From Trichoplax sp. H2 (Eukaryota > Placozoa > Uniplacotomia > Trichoplacea), in contig NOWV01000003.1 in the NCBI GenBank assembly GCA_003344405.1, positions 744,001 through 808,000 on the forward strand: 64,000 nt of DNA, in the 5' to 3' direction. Of this stretch, positions 25,592 through 40,700 are shown one piece after another (position 1 is the first letter of the stretch; the number at the start of each line of letters is the position of its first letter). The notes under the pieces are model-generated. The model was not told where the DNA came from. It ran no database searches and saw only the letters and a list, made by a program, of their open reading frames with translations. The translations under genes were made by a program, and so were the position numbers.

Positions 25592-28500
25592 ACAGTACAT
25601 GCATATATTTGCATCATTGCCGTTATACTATTATATCAGGACTTTTGCTTTAATAAGTATCAAATTGCAATAATTACTAAATATTAAAACACCAAATACT
25701 CCAGGTGTATACTTATTTTCGTAACACTTGATTGTTCTCAATAGTACTACTACTGAAAGGTCTACTGGACGCCCGCGTAAAAAACAATTTCAATTTTGAA
25801 TATGCGCGTACTGTAGATCATACATTTAGATCCGAAATTTAAACTATTGTCTTTTCCTTATAAGAGCTATCTTGACGAATTATATATATACGTAATTCGC
25901 TACTAGCTACAGAATTCAGCTGGAGATGTTATCATGACCTATGCCATGATCAATTTCATTTATTATTTGCAACTTGCTTCACAAAATGAGAATCATTCTT
26001 TCTTGACAAATTCCTTGTCAACGCATATTAATAAGACGCATAAAACAAATTATATAAGTTAAGATCAACTCAGAATGAATTCTTACTAGCACGCTATTTA
26101 AAATTTTAACTTATAGTCACTCTTATCGCTGATATAACTTGTGCAAGAAACTGGTCAATAACGGAATTTTGTCATTATAACACCATATTGGTATAACATA
26201 CTAATTTTACATTCCTTTCCACTCATCTACAATATTAAATATAAATTCTTATTGTCAACATAAGAGGATTGGGTTAGTTATTATTTCTTTTCCTCATTTG
26301 CCTTATACCAGTATGTATGCTACTCATTCAGGTACAGTTAGGTAATTTATTGATCATGCAAAAATAATGCTGATGAGCTTGAATTGTGCACGGTAGTCCA
26401 TTAAGTCACCAACTGGTCCAGATAATACTATTTGAACTTATTAGCATCCATTATCCTTATTGATCAAAGTAGCTGATCAATGTAGTTGTCATAATCGTTA
26501 TGGTACTTTACCATACACAGAAATTATTTATACTACGATACTTTTTAATTTGCATGATACTAGATGTTACTAGATAGCAGCCAGCGGTACATAGTAGGTC
26601 TAGCTTCTAGCATAATGTCAACATCGCTAGCAGCAGTGATAACTGCAGAATTTTCTCAAGGGAATGAGGACAATAAAACTATAGCAGTCGATAAAATATC
26701 GTAATCAACCCTATCAGTATTCTTTCTCGATTTATATCAGTTTCATAAAGAAATAAGGCCTTAATACCTTTTTTGTATTATGAACTACTTGCCATCGTGC
26801 CTAGGAATAGTGTGATTCAAAAATACGGTAATGGTGGTGTAATATGCATATATAAGAATTTAAAATTTCAGTTCTGTATGAAATCGAATCAGATTAAAAC
26901 ACAAGACCATCCTCATAATTTCTTCATTATTAGTTTTGTTCTAAACATTCTGGCTTTGCGTTTAGCAATGTATACGGGGAACCGATAAGAATGTTTTAGA
27001 ATATGAGGGATAACCATCTCTCGTATATCATACGATATGTCGTTCCTCTATAAATGCAATCCTTTTTCGTTATACCAGCTAATATTAAAAGGATAATGTA
27101 TTCGCTAGGTTCCTAGCATCAATTTTAATCTCAACCTTAACTGTAATATTTATGAATAGATTTTTCTCTAAATAGTATGTCGTCATTATCAAAATTTATC
27201 GGTCAATGATAAAATTTAAACAGCTGGACACAACTGTAGTAACATATGGATAATCATAATAGTTATTCTTTAATTGTGAGTCTATTTATTACTATTGCTG
27301 AATTGATCAATAAATGGAACTGTTACTAAGATGCATAAATATATTAAAGCGTCTACCGTTGAAATTTATCCAGCTTGTTTCTACATAGAGAGTTCCAATA
27401 TAATTATATGATTGTTAGTTGCAGGATCTCCTCGAGGATAATTATATATTTATACAATAATAATAATAGCATGAAATCAATAAGTTCTTTCATTACTAAT
27501 GTGAACAGCATCATATATCTTAAACAATAACAATATAGTTTCAATAGAAGCGCAAGCGCCGATGATATTAAAGTAAAATTTAAATTTTATGTTAGTAAAT
27601 TTATCTGAAATTGAAATTAACCAATTCCATGATGTAATTTAACGTTAAATATTTAGTAACTCGACATTTTAATCGTAATTAGCTATTAAATCATCAAGAA
27701 AATAATAATTTACGAAACAGATGTCGTTCGTAAAGTATAAGCTAAGAGACAATTAAATGGTATTCATAAATAACTTGATAACCATTGATAAAGATGTTGA
27801 AAATAACAATAAGTTTATCAAGTTCTCTTGAATAAGGTAGGACCGATTATTCAATTAAAAATATTGAACGGATAAGATACATAATCACTTTAATTAGTTA
27901 TTTTGGCAGAGAATTATATTTTAGCTATCCAAAAGTTTGTATTAAAATAAGGGTAGTAGGTAAAATAATGATAGTAAAGTTGAATCTATTCTCTTAACAA
28001 GGAACGTTACGATTATGTGTGCAAAGCGGTCAAATTATTATTATCGTTCTCTATTATGACATATTGTTTGATAACATGTTGAGCAAAGATGGTAGAGCTA
28101 TTGTTTATGTATTATTAACTAAATAATGATTTCGTAACTGTCATTAATCATCAGGTAGATGATAATAATTAGTATCCTCTTCCTAATAGCTAATATACAC
28201 ACCCATTTTATTTTCAATACATATCGAACTGACAATTCAGCTATTGAGATCAACAATATTGTTAATTGCCGCCTGCCTGATTCTTATTTCCTACTATCGT
28301 TAATTACCGTAGTAAAGTTAGATTGTGATAACCAGACGATGAGAACTCACAGCTTGTCCTTATCCAACTTGAATAAAATTAATAACCATCTATTCATAAA
28401 TATCATGTATTAGATAGAAACAACCAATCAGTGTTACTCTATAAATTTAGCAAATGTTGAGATTAAAACGAAAATATTATAGCCGACTCAGTCTACGCAC

Positions 28501-31500
28501 TGAGATCATATTCAACAGGTTTTTTCCTGATCTTTAACCTTTCATCAAGCCGCAAGTAAATAATTATATTAATTTATTTCTTTCAGTCTGATCATCTAAA
28601 CTTAACCATAGGGTTATATTATCATTTCTACGTTAAGGTACCTGCTTCGCTAAAAGTAGATGGGAGAATTACCATAAAGAATTTTTGTGAAAAACACAAA
28701 ATATAACTAATTGCATTCATTTCTACTTTAATACGCACAAACCGATATGCGCTTGCTAAACATGCAGGTACTGATATCATTAACTGATTGATCACGACGC
28801 AAGGTAAAAATTGTTTCGTGTTCAAATATACCAATCAGAATTAATTCGAAATCCTTTAGCCAAAATAGCACCGACTAATTATCGTAATTAAAAAGCCATT
28901 CATGTTATAGACTATTTAATTTAGGATTGCATCACACCATTGTCTACTATATTATTCTTTCATCAGGATAAAATTATTAAGGTAAATGATATTACTCCAT
29001 CATGATTAAAAAACGATATACCAGTAAACATGAAAAGTTAAATAAAATATTACATGTCATACGTCATAGTATATCAAAATTAAATCCATAAATCAGATCA
29101 ATTATGAATTTGTTATTAATCTGCTCGTATGGCGGATTGAAATAGAAGAAATGCTTGAATTTAATCTGCGGCGTCTATTTTTTGGAAAGATCATTCTACT
29201 AAACTTTCAATAATTTTACTTCTAACTTATTTGCAACGGGTATGATTATGTTCCTATGCTCACTGTCAGTAAGAAAAAAAAACATTAAAATTTAACGGTT
29301 ATTCGCAATTAATTTTACGTTCAAATTATAAACTGTCTATGTTAAACAACTTAATAATGAATCCAAATAAAATAGAATAAATCAGTATTATCAAAAAATT
29401 TAATGAATAATAACGTTCTAGGAGGTATAACCCATTAATATTTACTAAGCTGAAGGTTACGGAGGGAAAGTCATAAAATAAAAAGCTATACAGAGATCAG
29501 ACAACACTTGTAAATTACCACTTAGAATTTAGATATGATACCGAGATAAGTTGAGTGATTATTCAAGTAGATTATAATTCGTTTTATTGTCATGGAAATA
29601 TTAATTTTAAGTGGACCAAGTGATGACGATCGCAAATTGGACGAGACTATTGTTTCTAGCTATTGATTTCGATGATGGGCTGACGTTCACTAATTAATTA
29701 CACAACAGTAAGAATGAATTAATTACTTTTTTCAAGCGCCGCTATTTTTATCTGATGGCGTTGGGTTTAAACAAGATCGTCAACTTATTATCTGCACTCG
29801 CAGAGCAGAATAAAATATAGATTTAATGAAGCCAGAATCATACTGTATTTTGGATTTGTTTGTTAAAGCTTCGCTTAACTTTGATTCATTGAGATACTAT
29901 AACTTGATTAATTTGTCTAAATCTGCCTAAAACTATTTATGATACTAACTCAGTTTTCTATACTACGGTTTTTGATTATCATGATGTTAATATCTCCAAC
30001 GAAAAAAATGAAATTCAATCTAGTCATAAAATTAGTATCTTTACAATATTATGGCATTATTCCTGTTCTCATACCAAAAATTACTACAGCGAGAAGTATT
30101 AGTAACATTCTAGCAACCTTAGCTTCAACTATTAAATTGAATAAATAGTTATGTTTTATATCCTTAGTTAATAAAATTATCTATTTATTTTGCTAAAGCT
30201 AGCGTAACTTTATTTCATAAATTATGATCGCGATTAAAGAATGGGTAAAGTTAGTGTCTTAAATCGAATCCAATCAACTGTTTTCTAGGCATAACTAATT
30301 GTTTAGTATGGTGAAAGATGTCAACACAAATCAGCATGTGAAGACAAATAAATCAATCAATATTTAGTTATTAACCTTTTGTTTTTACTAGCTTTTACCT
30401 AAAATTACAGACTATTTTTTTGTTTGCCGTATTCATCCTTCAAACAATAATTAAATACAATAAACGAAGACTGGAATGTCTATTACTCACAATGAAGGCT
30501 AGCTACTCTTATTTTCGGGATCTCTGATTAAATGTAACTTTTAATAGATATAATGAGATGATAAAGTTTTGAATTCACCATAGCATAATTTATATCAACT
30601 TACCGACTAATATTATTTCCCTTACCACATCGTTCATTTTCTAGATTAATATATTTTGAAAGATAAGGAAGCAATATTTTACTTATAACAAGGATATGAA
30701 TAAATAATGCTCGCTAAATACTAGATTATAGCAACTTGTGGGTAACTGCATCCTTATTTAGTTAGATGTTTTGATGGAAAATTCGCCATTTTAACTTACG
30801 AAATTAACTATAATTATTTACTAATCGTTTTGTAACTTAATAACCTATTAAATGATCTTAAGTGGGGTTGCATGGATGATTGTTTTCTGTTTATCCAGCT
30901 TGTTGTAGTATATATACTCGAGATTTTCTGAAATTAGTAATCGCACTTACACATAAACATATTACACAAGTCTCGGGAAAATATAAAAGTTGAGTAAATT
31001 AGTTTATAGTGATATTATATCCATTAGCTTGAATTTTATAGATTTGTAGGATCATAGTTTTGCTGTAGCTCAAGACACTATAAGAGGAACATTTGAAAAG
31101 GTAGGGCATAAATTGATTAAATTAGGGTCTTCTGGCATTTTAGTCGGATGTATCGAATTAGGTTAACATTAAGAGAAAAAGTTAATCACAAGTAGACCAA
31201 CATAACAAATATGCATGAAATGCCGAAGATAGAAAGATACTAGTTAAGACAATTGCTAATCCTTTCAGAGTGGGCTTGATCAATAAAACCCGTTGTCCTT
31301 CCTACTTCATCATTTTGTCAATGTAAGCTTAGGCGAACATCCTTTTACGTCTTTTCTATTGTATCTACTGTCAAATAATGGCTAATAGACAATTTATATA
31401 ATGCATAAAATGATTGATTTATAACAAATTTACACTTTTATCGGTAGTATCCAATATCTTACCTTCCTTCGATAATCTTGAAACAAACGTTATCAAAAAG

Positions 31501-33713
31501 ATAATACTAAGTGATAATTACTGATAAGAGAAACAAGTTTATCCTTGGCATAAGGCTGTCTTCTAACAGTTCGACAAAGTTATGATCGTCGATCAATCGA
31601 ATTTGTCAAAATAATTAATTGGGAAACAATAGAAATAGATTAATTGTCTTAACAACAATACGACAAATGATTGGAGTGATCGCTAGAATTTTTAACAATA
31701 TAAATCATGAATAAATGTGATTTGTAATATACTGATTTGGTACATTCCTACGCAGCATGAACTTGCCCCTACCAGATTATTATGTATATCCAATATACAT
31801 GCTACATAAAAGTGATATATAGTGCACTGATTGATTTTATAAGAATATGGGGTTATAGATAAAAAAATTGTTCACAAGTTGGTAATAGATATATTCATTT
31901 TACAAAGTAAAAATTATCCATGTAAGCACTAGTGATATTATTCAGTTATCATTTTCCTGTGCCCAGTGAGAGGATTAATATATTTGCACTATCTATTGAT
32001 ATTATCACTTAAGAAAGTGATGTAACTATGTATTATTATTATTGGTGATAGAACCAAGGAATTAAGAAATTACGTCTCGATTATTGGGTTATACAAACTA
32101 CGTTGTTAATCAATTATGAATTTCAATAATAACTATAGAATACTAATACATTTCAAAAACTGTGTGGCAGTAGTTGATAAATTGTCTAGAAATAAGATAT
32201 ACAGATTCCATGTGTTATAAGTTCACTCTATACGAACCATTACCTAGGATTCATTAATCGGTCAAGTCTTTGTGCAATGTAAAGTGTTCATAAACCCGCT
32301 TGGTCTTCATAGAAATACTAATATATTCGAGCTATAGCCTAGTTACCTTTATAAGCTTATCACCAACAGTTCGTTTTTCTCTTGGTGCTAATTACTGTAT
32401 AATCAATTTATAGATGAACATCTTTTAACTACGGCGTCAAACGAGGATTCAATAGTCTTCAGTTTATTTATATCACTAAATTACTACTTACGATATTCGA
32501 TATAACTGTAGTATAATTATAATTGTAGCATTATTCTCTTTTTAGTTTATTCAGTAATGACTTATACTCGTAAGTTATATGAACACATGAGCGAATGCAC
32601 TAATTATCGTAAGGACTATCCGGTAAATACTCTTTATTATCTGAATTTTCCTTAAGCCAAATTTACCCGCTAAAAGGTAATTTTAACATTATGAGTCTGC
32701 AAGAAGGCCTAGGTAAATAAAGAACTCGAACGCAAATAGTCAATGCACTTTAGAATCTTGAAATGCGAATTATGCTTCTTTTCATAATATGACTTGGTAT
32801 CGAATTTAGTTTGGTTGTGTAAATACCGTGTAATCATTTAATCCGATCAACAAGTACGTTAGTTGTAGTACTGCTGCAAAGGTGAAAAGCTCCCAATTAC
32901 ATACATTTACTTTATTTAATATATTAGTTTCATTTGTCTGTTCTTAAGTTAATATAATTAAAGTCGACTTTCATCGAACACACTTACGGTATTATAAAAT
33001 CTATACGATCATATGTAAAGCTTACCAAGGCCTATTATTATTACCAGGACGTGCCCAATTTTGTTAAATACGAGTAATCTCACATAATCGGATATGGCTG
33101 TAATGATATATAAGTTTCATGAATTCATTCGATGGAGATATATTTAGCAGTCACAAATTTTAAGCAAATACAAAATACGTAAATACCTTTAATATATAAT
33201 ATCATGTGTATCAAGATACAGAAAATACAATAAGGTGAAATTTAAAGCAAGTAAAAATTATTTCGTCATCAAATATGGTACATCAAGTAATCCTAAAATA
33301 TGCTATAATATAAAATAATTTCACTAGTTCCAATGGAACAGGTAACGCAAACATAAATAATTGGCATCATCATGCATATACGCATACATCAAAATCTATA
33401 CAAACTGAAATTGCAAATTTCATTTTTAGGAGATTATCATAACAGAAACTGCTTAAAATGAAATCGCCCTTCCGCTATTATGCGAGGATATAATATATAT
33501 TCTACACGGCGATCGTTAACTGGTAGCATATTCGTCACAGGTTTACAATAACGCATTCAAAACTACATCTCATTAAGGAAAAACCAAATAGATAAACACG
33601 TATAGTTATTAAAAATTTTACTAATATAATACGCTATATAAAAGAGGGTCTAGCTGTTAGATCCATCCACGATCCATTCGTTTGTCGTTTCTTTACAAAT
33701 AGTTATGCTATAT

Positions 33714-36700
33714 TTAACTATCATCATTTATAGCAACTTTAGGTAATTTTGCTTTCGCTGATGAGGTCATGATTTTACTAACAACGGACGCTAAGCTAGG
33801 CGTCTTTTCACCAGAAACTTTCTTCATGATAGCTTGAGCTACACTTCTTAACCTTTTCCTTGAATGCGTCCAGTCAGGTACATATTCTGCTTTCAGAAAT
33901 GTCTCCCGTGAAATTGATCGATCAGGAAGGTTTTCCAATATTCCACAAATCGATCCTTTCAATTTCGATTATTAATTATAATCAACAATATGTCAGATAT
34001 TTCTTACAGTTGACTAAGTATATATTAAATATATATTGACAAAGACTATCAGCGATTTGATACCTCCTAGCCAATTTGTATAATTCGGATGCACGACTGT
34101 TTCATAAAATTTAAAGGTCTTAACGCTTAGTTCATCCTTGTAGCGTGGTGAATTGGCTAATACTGTCAACTCTTCTTTCAGACGCCAACTAATGCCAGAA
34201 TGAATCATATTACGGACATTTGGTACTGCTAGTAGCAATTAGCTTATTACGTAATAAATAGGCTTACTTAAATCCCGGAATAGCTGCACAACCACCTGTT
34301 ACACAGATACTTGCCGCTAAGTCCTTACGAATATCGATCGGGCACTACAGTAATTATAGCATGTGGTAGGTTAACATATCCAGCTGGAATTTCCCCTTAG
34401 TGATTGACGGCGTTATATCATGAAATACTTACCATAAGCAGACAGTCTATGATCATTGATGCAAGAGATATATCATTACAATCCGGCTTAAAGACTGCAT
34501 CTAACATTTTATCCCTGGAGAGAATGATTAAAAATTGAATTCAGTATTATTACTTCCCGAAGAATTATACGAAAGAGCAAAAAAACGATCAGTTTAGTAT
34601 TTCATAAAGGAAATTCATACCTAACTTCGCCAGGGATTGTTAGAACCTTACTTGGTCCTAAATGGAACTTCATAGGTTTTGCGGGAAGAGGCTATCTCGT
34701 CGACGGTAAGACCAAATTAAATTAATCACACTATTTATCGTTTCTACTGACGTAAATGCTCGTACCTTTATTGTAGACTCAGAAGCATTATCTTCATAAT
34801 TCGGATTATGACCTGACACGCATGCCTTTACTGAAATTAGTTTATAAATTTTATGACAGAGTATGTAGGAGTCGTTATGTAATCAAATGCGTGAATAAAT
34901 ATATTCATACAGTTAAAATTAGAAATTAAATTAATCAGGACATAATAAAGAGCTATAGACGTACAAATTCTACTACTAGAAATAAAATACTGTATAGCTT
35001 TGAATGTTTAATAATAAGGAATACCTTTGATCTCTTCTAGTATATCTTCTGTTAAAGGGCCTTTTAAGAGATAAAACATATCATAAATGTGCTACTATTA
35101 AATTTCGAAGGGGTGTTACTTGAAAGATCTGTAACGGTAGATTAAAAGCATACAATACAAGTGTACCTCTTTCGGCAGCGAAAGGTTTCGTTTCGTTACC
35201 ATAAGTTATCGAGGCGTACAGCAACAAAAGCTTTTCTAGGTGACTACATTAGAATAGTTAAAAGTATTTCACAAACGACGATACTGCTTTATTAATTATT
35301 TAACTAAGTATTTTTGTTTTCAACAGTTTTTAGCTTAAAATTTCTTCGATTAACTTTAACAACTAAAGGATGAAATTCCGAATCATCAATAACTAACAAT
35401 AAATACGACTATCTTTAGAAAGATATTATACTTTTCGATAGCTAGATCTATGTGTTACAACGTGCTCTAACACTATTTTCTGATATGGTGATAGTATGGT
35501 GTAATTTTTGGTTATACTGTACATAGAATTTTATGATAACAGTTAATATTTCAGAATTATTATTAAGTTAACTTTCCTGTATACGGTACCTGCACATACA
35601 GTATGTACGTTAAATTGATTTTTTATACTTATCACGATATTTTTGATTACTATGAAATTAACTTACGAATTTATCACTTTCCCGGCAAGGTTAGAGACTT
35701 GGCAGCAATTAAATAACGAAGCAGTTTCATAAAATGGTAAGACTATCGCCTCACTGTAGCCACAATCTACTATCATCGCAGTTGGGAGCCCTAAGCTATA
35801 TAAACCCATTAAATGGCCTGGCGCAAACATAGCCGATTGGATCTGTTATTCACGGAGGAAAAGAAAGGTTACGATGGTTTAAATATCTTACCTTAATTTT
35901 ATCAATCAGATCACATAATATTACGATATAGATACGTAAAGATGATCAGTTGTAATTTTAGCTAAAATCTAGGCCGTTTTACTTAACTTGTAAATAAAGA
36001 ATGGATACCGTGATGTGATAAATATAAACAATTTTAATTATTCCTGATTTTCATCACATATATTAAAATGTTACGCATTAAAGTTGTCATAATGCAATTC
36101 TATCATATGTAATAATCGATAATATGGTACAGCAACGATCTATTGTCTAATCGATTTTATATATACTCTACTATACCTCGAAATGCTGAAAGATGACTTT
36201 TGCAAGGGAATTTTTGAACGTATTAGGGCATAGAACAGATTCTACAATAACCATACGCCTATCTTTTGGATTGACTAGTAGATACCTTAGATATTGTAAG
36301 AATGAAAAGTAAATAAAGACGTCAAATTTGTTAAGCAGCTAAAAATAAGCAAATTAAGATGCATTACAATAAGTAAGAAATTTATGCTGTCCCATACTTG
36401 AAAAAAATGTTATGGATAAATCGTTTTAGCAACTTGACTAATTCTTGGCTATTTCCTGCATAATCGATGAATTTGACAACTTTCTCCTAGAATTCAGAAA
36501 ATGAGTTGAAAATAAGTCCGTTTTAATCATAAGTTGAGGTAGCTTCGTAAGAATTATCTATCTCAGCTTACCTTGCCATCGACACAGGTAACAACAGAAC
36601 TTGGCAAAATATGTCGAGGGCACGATTCTCCTGCAAAGCCACATCTTTATAAATACAATATTATGCATGGTTTAAGGGAACATGATTAATCCTTTCTAAT

Positions 36701-37408
36701 ATACCGTATGTTACCTCTATTAAATTGAGATTCTACTATTGACAGCATGCAATTTTGTCATTAAATTAGTTCAGAAAAATTATTCCAATCTTGATTAATT
36801 TTCGATACTTGACTAGGATGCCGCTAATACTTTATTAACACGAATATTAAAACTATTCTCAACAATGATAGTTTAGATTTGGAAATGTTATAAGCGTAAA
36901 TAAAAGTAATAGATCTAATAGTAACAAAAGCTGTACAGCTATTTCCTATTGCAGAAATGAGAGAATAAAGCACGTGTAGTGATCACTGAAGAAAGGACTA
37001 AATTAATAAATGGTAATAGCAATCGTGTAATCATCATCTTGTCTAGCAGTAGCAGAGGCAAATGAAGCAAGTGTAATACGCGTACAGTATAGGAATAACA
37101 TGGACAAACGACGGTTAATAGACTAGATTGATAGGGGGTTGCTTTATTTGTCTTAAACTGCCAACAAAAGCAAAGATAATCATTTTTACATCATTAAAAG
37201 CACCAAATAGGACGACTAAAACGATCATTAATTTATAAAACAAGTTACTAGAGTAGTCTTGGTTCAAATTCATGTACTTGCCAGCCTTCAAATCTATCCG
37301 TAATCATTTTTACATATAAAAAAACGCTTACTTTGTATATGCAGCTCCAATATCTAACACTACTGGTACTTTTTCACTACCCAATACAATATTATCCAGT
37401 AGTGACAT
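33714..37408 (-). CDS. ACTR10: Actin-related protein 10 (dynactin pointed-end subunit, Arp11)
   Basis: ACTR10 caps the pointed end of the Arp1 filament in dynactin, the dynein cofactor for cargo transport. Thirteen phase-consistent exons on the minus strand: 37408-37332, 36644-36572, 36486-36398, 36285-36177, 35842-35667, 35243-35167, 35060-35025, 34830-34766, 34691-34621, 34514-34433, 34344-34268, 34188-34064 and 33955-33714. They total 432 residues; the human protein has 417. The order of landmarks fits: VVLDIGAAYTKCGFAGESCPR, LLVNPKDRRMVIVESVLCP, APGHLMGLYSLGLPTAMIVDCGY, CPIDIRKDLAASICVTGG, PRYKDELSVKTF, NWLGGSICGILEN and YVPDW. The serine- and lysine-rich tail after residue 400 is longer than usual. 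The start lies 369 bp from the divergent CEBPZ start. Confidence 0.95.
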
Positions 37409-37777
37409 AATTGATTCTTTTTTTAGAAGGTTAACTAATCTGAATAACGTTCATGGAATACAACAAGATGGAGGAAATGAGAATTTCACCAAATCGATTG
37501 ATGAAGTGTTTTACTGAGAGGCTTTTTTTAGACTAGTGGTAGCCAATCTAGCACTCGCTCTTTTATATCAGCGGTCACTGCTGTATGGTACGCTGTACTA
37601 CGACGACCGACAGTACGACGTATGGAATAGTGCCTGATACTGTAATTGCGATTACTGTATAGAACATGTGGTTAATAAAACTAGTCGAGTATAGAAAAGA
37701 CTGGATTGTGTTGGGTAGATAGTTGGTTGTCGTCCACTTGATCTCCACCTGCTGAGCTGCAAGTTGAGCTAGGAGTC
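37409..37777. promoter_or_regulatory. Likely shared bidirectional promoter of ACTR10 and CEBPZ
   Basis: Only 369 bp separate the two divergent start codons. The interval contains a relatively GC-richer patch (about 37575-37645) with scattered GTAC words, but no dense repeat array. Promoter function is inferred from the spacing. Confidence 0.6.
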
Positions 37778-40700
37778 ATGGCTTCTGCAAAGAATGATCT
37801 CCAAATGGAAGATATTATCGCTCTTAGTGGTGATGAGGTAAATAACGATGTTTCTACTGTAGATATTCAGTTAGTAATGTCGTAGTGAATCAACTAAAAA
37901 TTTAGAGCTACACTTTGCTTGGACCTAGATTGTATTCTTTGTGGACGAAATCATGTCAAGAATTTGCAACATTACAAATAAAGTACAGTAGGAACTGGTC
38001 TAGACATGACTATCCTTAGGTTAATCAATGCTATTGCACACTTATACGTATTATAGGACAGGAATACTCGATAAGATTCAGCTAACTATCTGATCTAATT
38101 CGTATTGTATCTACGAGGGATCATAATAGAACGACGATTTTGTAATATCTATTTAATAGAAAACCAAAACGATACAGGATTTAGTTGACCTGACTGTTCT
38201 GGTGTACTGCACTCCAGAATGGTAGCAATCATTATCATCATTTTAGATTATTACTTATTATATAAAGAGGTGTTACTCACTTATTAACTACTGTAGAAAT
38301 TCTTAATTCTTGATGCAACAACCTATTTATTGCATGCATAGATAGTCGTTAAGGCTAAAATTATCTAGCTTTTTATTGCCTCTAGCCATTCTTACAAACC
38401 TAATGATATATATTTAATATGTAGTATATATATATAATATTGTGTAAATATGCTAATAGGATGATTTCAAGTTAATACAATCTGTTGATGGCGATGTCAT
38501 TGGAGATATCGATACTGATAGTGCTTTCAAGGACGTTGGTAAAGACATTGACCAAAAGGAGGTAAATATTTGAATTTTCTGTAATCGCCATCTAGAGGAA
38601 GGGTATAACCAACTTCTGTTTATTTTTCTATCTGGGTGATAATCCTTGCGTAAAGATTAATTAGTAATAGTGTAAATCAATGTAGCATAATAACTAACCT
38701 GCTACAACAGTTGCTTCTCTATATTGTCTAAAGTTCTCTGGTTTTTTATTGCAGATAAAGTCTTTAATCAAGGACATTGGTTTAGCTAAGTTCCAATTAG
38801 GAGCAACAGTTTCTACTTCAATACAAGCTCACGATCTTAACTATGCAGAAAGTAAGGATAAAAAGAAATCAAAGAAAAAGCAAAAAAAGATATCGAATGA
38901 CAGTATTCAAAATAATACTGGGACCGTAAACAGGGATCAATCTGTGTCTAACATTGGCAATGCGAAGGATCAACAAATATTACAGAATACTAGTACATTA
39001 GCAAGAAATAATCAGACTCTCCCAGATAATAATGACCAATCTAAAATATTTCAAAAAGTTCTGCCATGCTCTTTCCATACTACAATTCGAAAATATTTAC
39101 TTCTAGAACTAGATGGTCTATGGTATAAGGTTACTATGAAAGAAATCATCAGTTTATTACTATTTCTGATTTAATATCAATTTTATTTGAGTAGTGCAAA
39201 TATATGCCTAGACACTATACTATTAACCTATTTTTTGATCAATCCTTCAATCAGGATCTGGAAGAATGTCAGGAAACTATTCCAAAATCAGATATAAGAA
39301 AATCCACCTCTGACGTGCTTAAAACATACGAAAATGTTGCATCTGAATTAATATCGAATGAAAGCGAACTTTATCATCATAGTTAGTGCTTATAAAGTTA
39401 TTTTATGCTAAGCATCAGGTCTTTAACATATTTAACTTATATTAATTTATTATTTCATGAAATGTATATATATATTTAAAGAAAAATCAAAAGATAGAAA
39501 AAGTGATTTCGATTGGTTAAAAACAGTTATGGCTTCGGGTACACTTACTGATAAAACCGCCGCACATGCTGTGCTGTTACAGGTGCTGCAACGGATGTAG
39601 TGAAAATGTTTCCATTTCCTTTCTTTATATTATTACATAAAAATTATATGAAACATACTTCAGGGAAGATACTGTACGATCATTACAACTTTGCAGGCAT
39701 CACCTATGCTTAAATTTCATAACTTCTGTAAATAAGGAAATATGTATGATTTATAATTGATCCAATGTACTGATGATAATAGGAATCTCCCGTGCATAAC
39801 TTACAAAGTCTCAAAAGTCTTATTGGGATGAGTAAAAAAAAAGGAAAAAGGGAATCTCTTTTGGCACTTGGTACAATAAATATTGTCACTATGATTTACA
39901 TCAATTACAGTATAAATTATTTCTATGATTTTATCGTAGAGTATAAATTGTAATACAAGATCTTATTGTTGTTAGATACCCTAAAAGAAGTTCTACTTTC
40001 CAATTTACTGCCTGATGATAGAAAATTGAAGAAATTGTCTCAGGTATAGCAAATTAATATAGGATTAATAACTGCAATTGGTATGTACACAATGATAACT
40101 TTGTTTCTACTCGCATTCTATTATATTCGTGCATATTTAATCTATTTTAGCAACCATTGCATGTCTTGAATGAATTGCACGACTCAAATAAAGATGTAGA
40201 ACTGCGTGATAAGCTACTAATATACTGGCATTTTGAACAACAATTAAAAGATCTATATGCTGAGCTTATATCTATTATAAAGGTATACTATCGCAGTGTT
40301 GAATCGCTGCTATCGTATTACTTAGGAATAGTTAATTATATAATTACATAGCACCTAAAAATTGAGTTTCTATTCTGATTCTAGAACATGCTGAATGATT
40401 CTATACTACATATTAAAAATAAAGTCCTCGGTATGATTTTGTACATTTATTAGAGTTTTCTAGTAGTAAATAATGAATTATTACATAAGGCTAAAAAGAT
40501 CTCTGTTCTCATGATTAGGAATATTGTTTGATCTATTTTGCGGAAAGCCTGAACTAGAAAATGTATGATGTCAATTTGTTTGAGAGATTTTATTTATATT
40601 CCGGTAATAAGTTCTGTTATTTATAACTTCATAACAGGTTACTTTGCCAATGATTGTTAATAAACTTGGTGATCCAGAAAAAAAAGTAGCCTCTAAAACT

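Larger units (their letters stand above)
20555..33713. other. 13-kb gene-poor region upstream of the bHLH gene
   Basis: Only short open frames of chance length were seen, none with a recognisable domain or with neighbouring exons in phase. A TATAAATA-like word near 20765 lies about 280 bp before the preferred bHLH start. ACTR10 ends at the far side, so this whole region flanks the bHLH 5' side. It also holds the 20-N gap and its duplicated flanks. Confidence 0.55.

Noticed and set aside
28159-28413. 84-codon open frame in the gene-poor region with a hydrophobic start
   Set aside because: No domain, no flanking exon in phase, AT-driven Ile/Asn composition; treated as chance.
37261-37275. GGTTCAAATTC, a tRNA B-box-like word
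   Set aside because: No acceptor or anticodon stem can be drawn around it, and it lies in ACTR10 intron 1.
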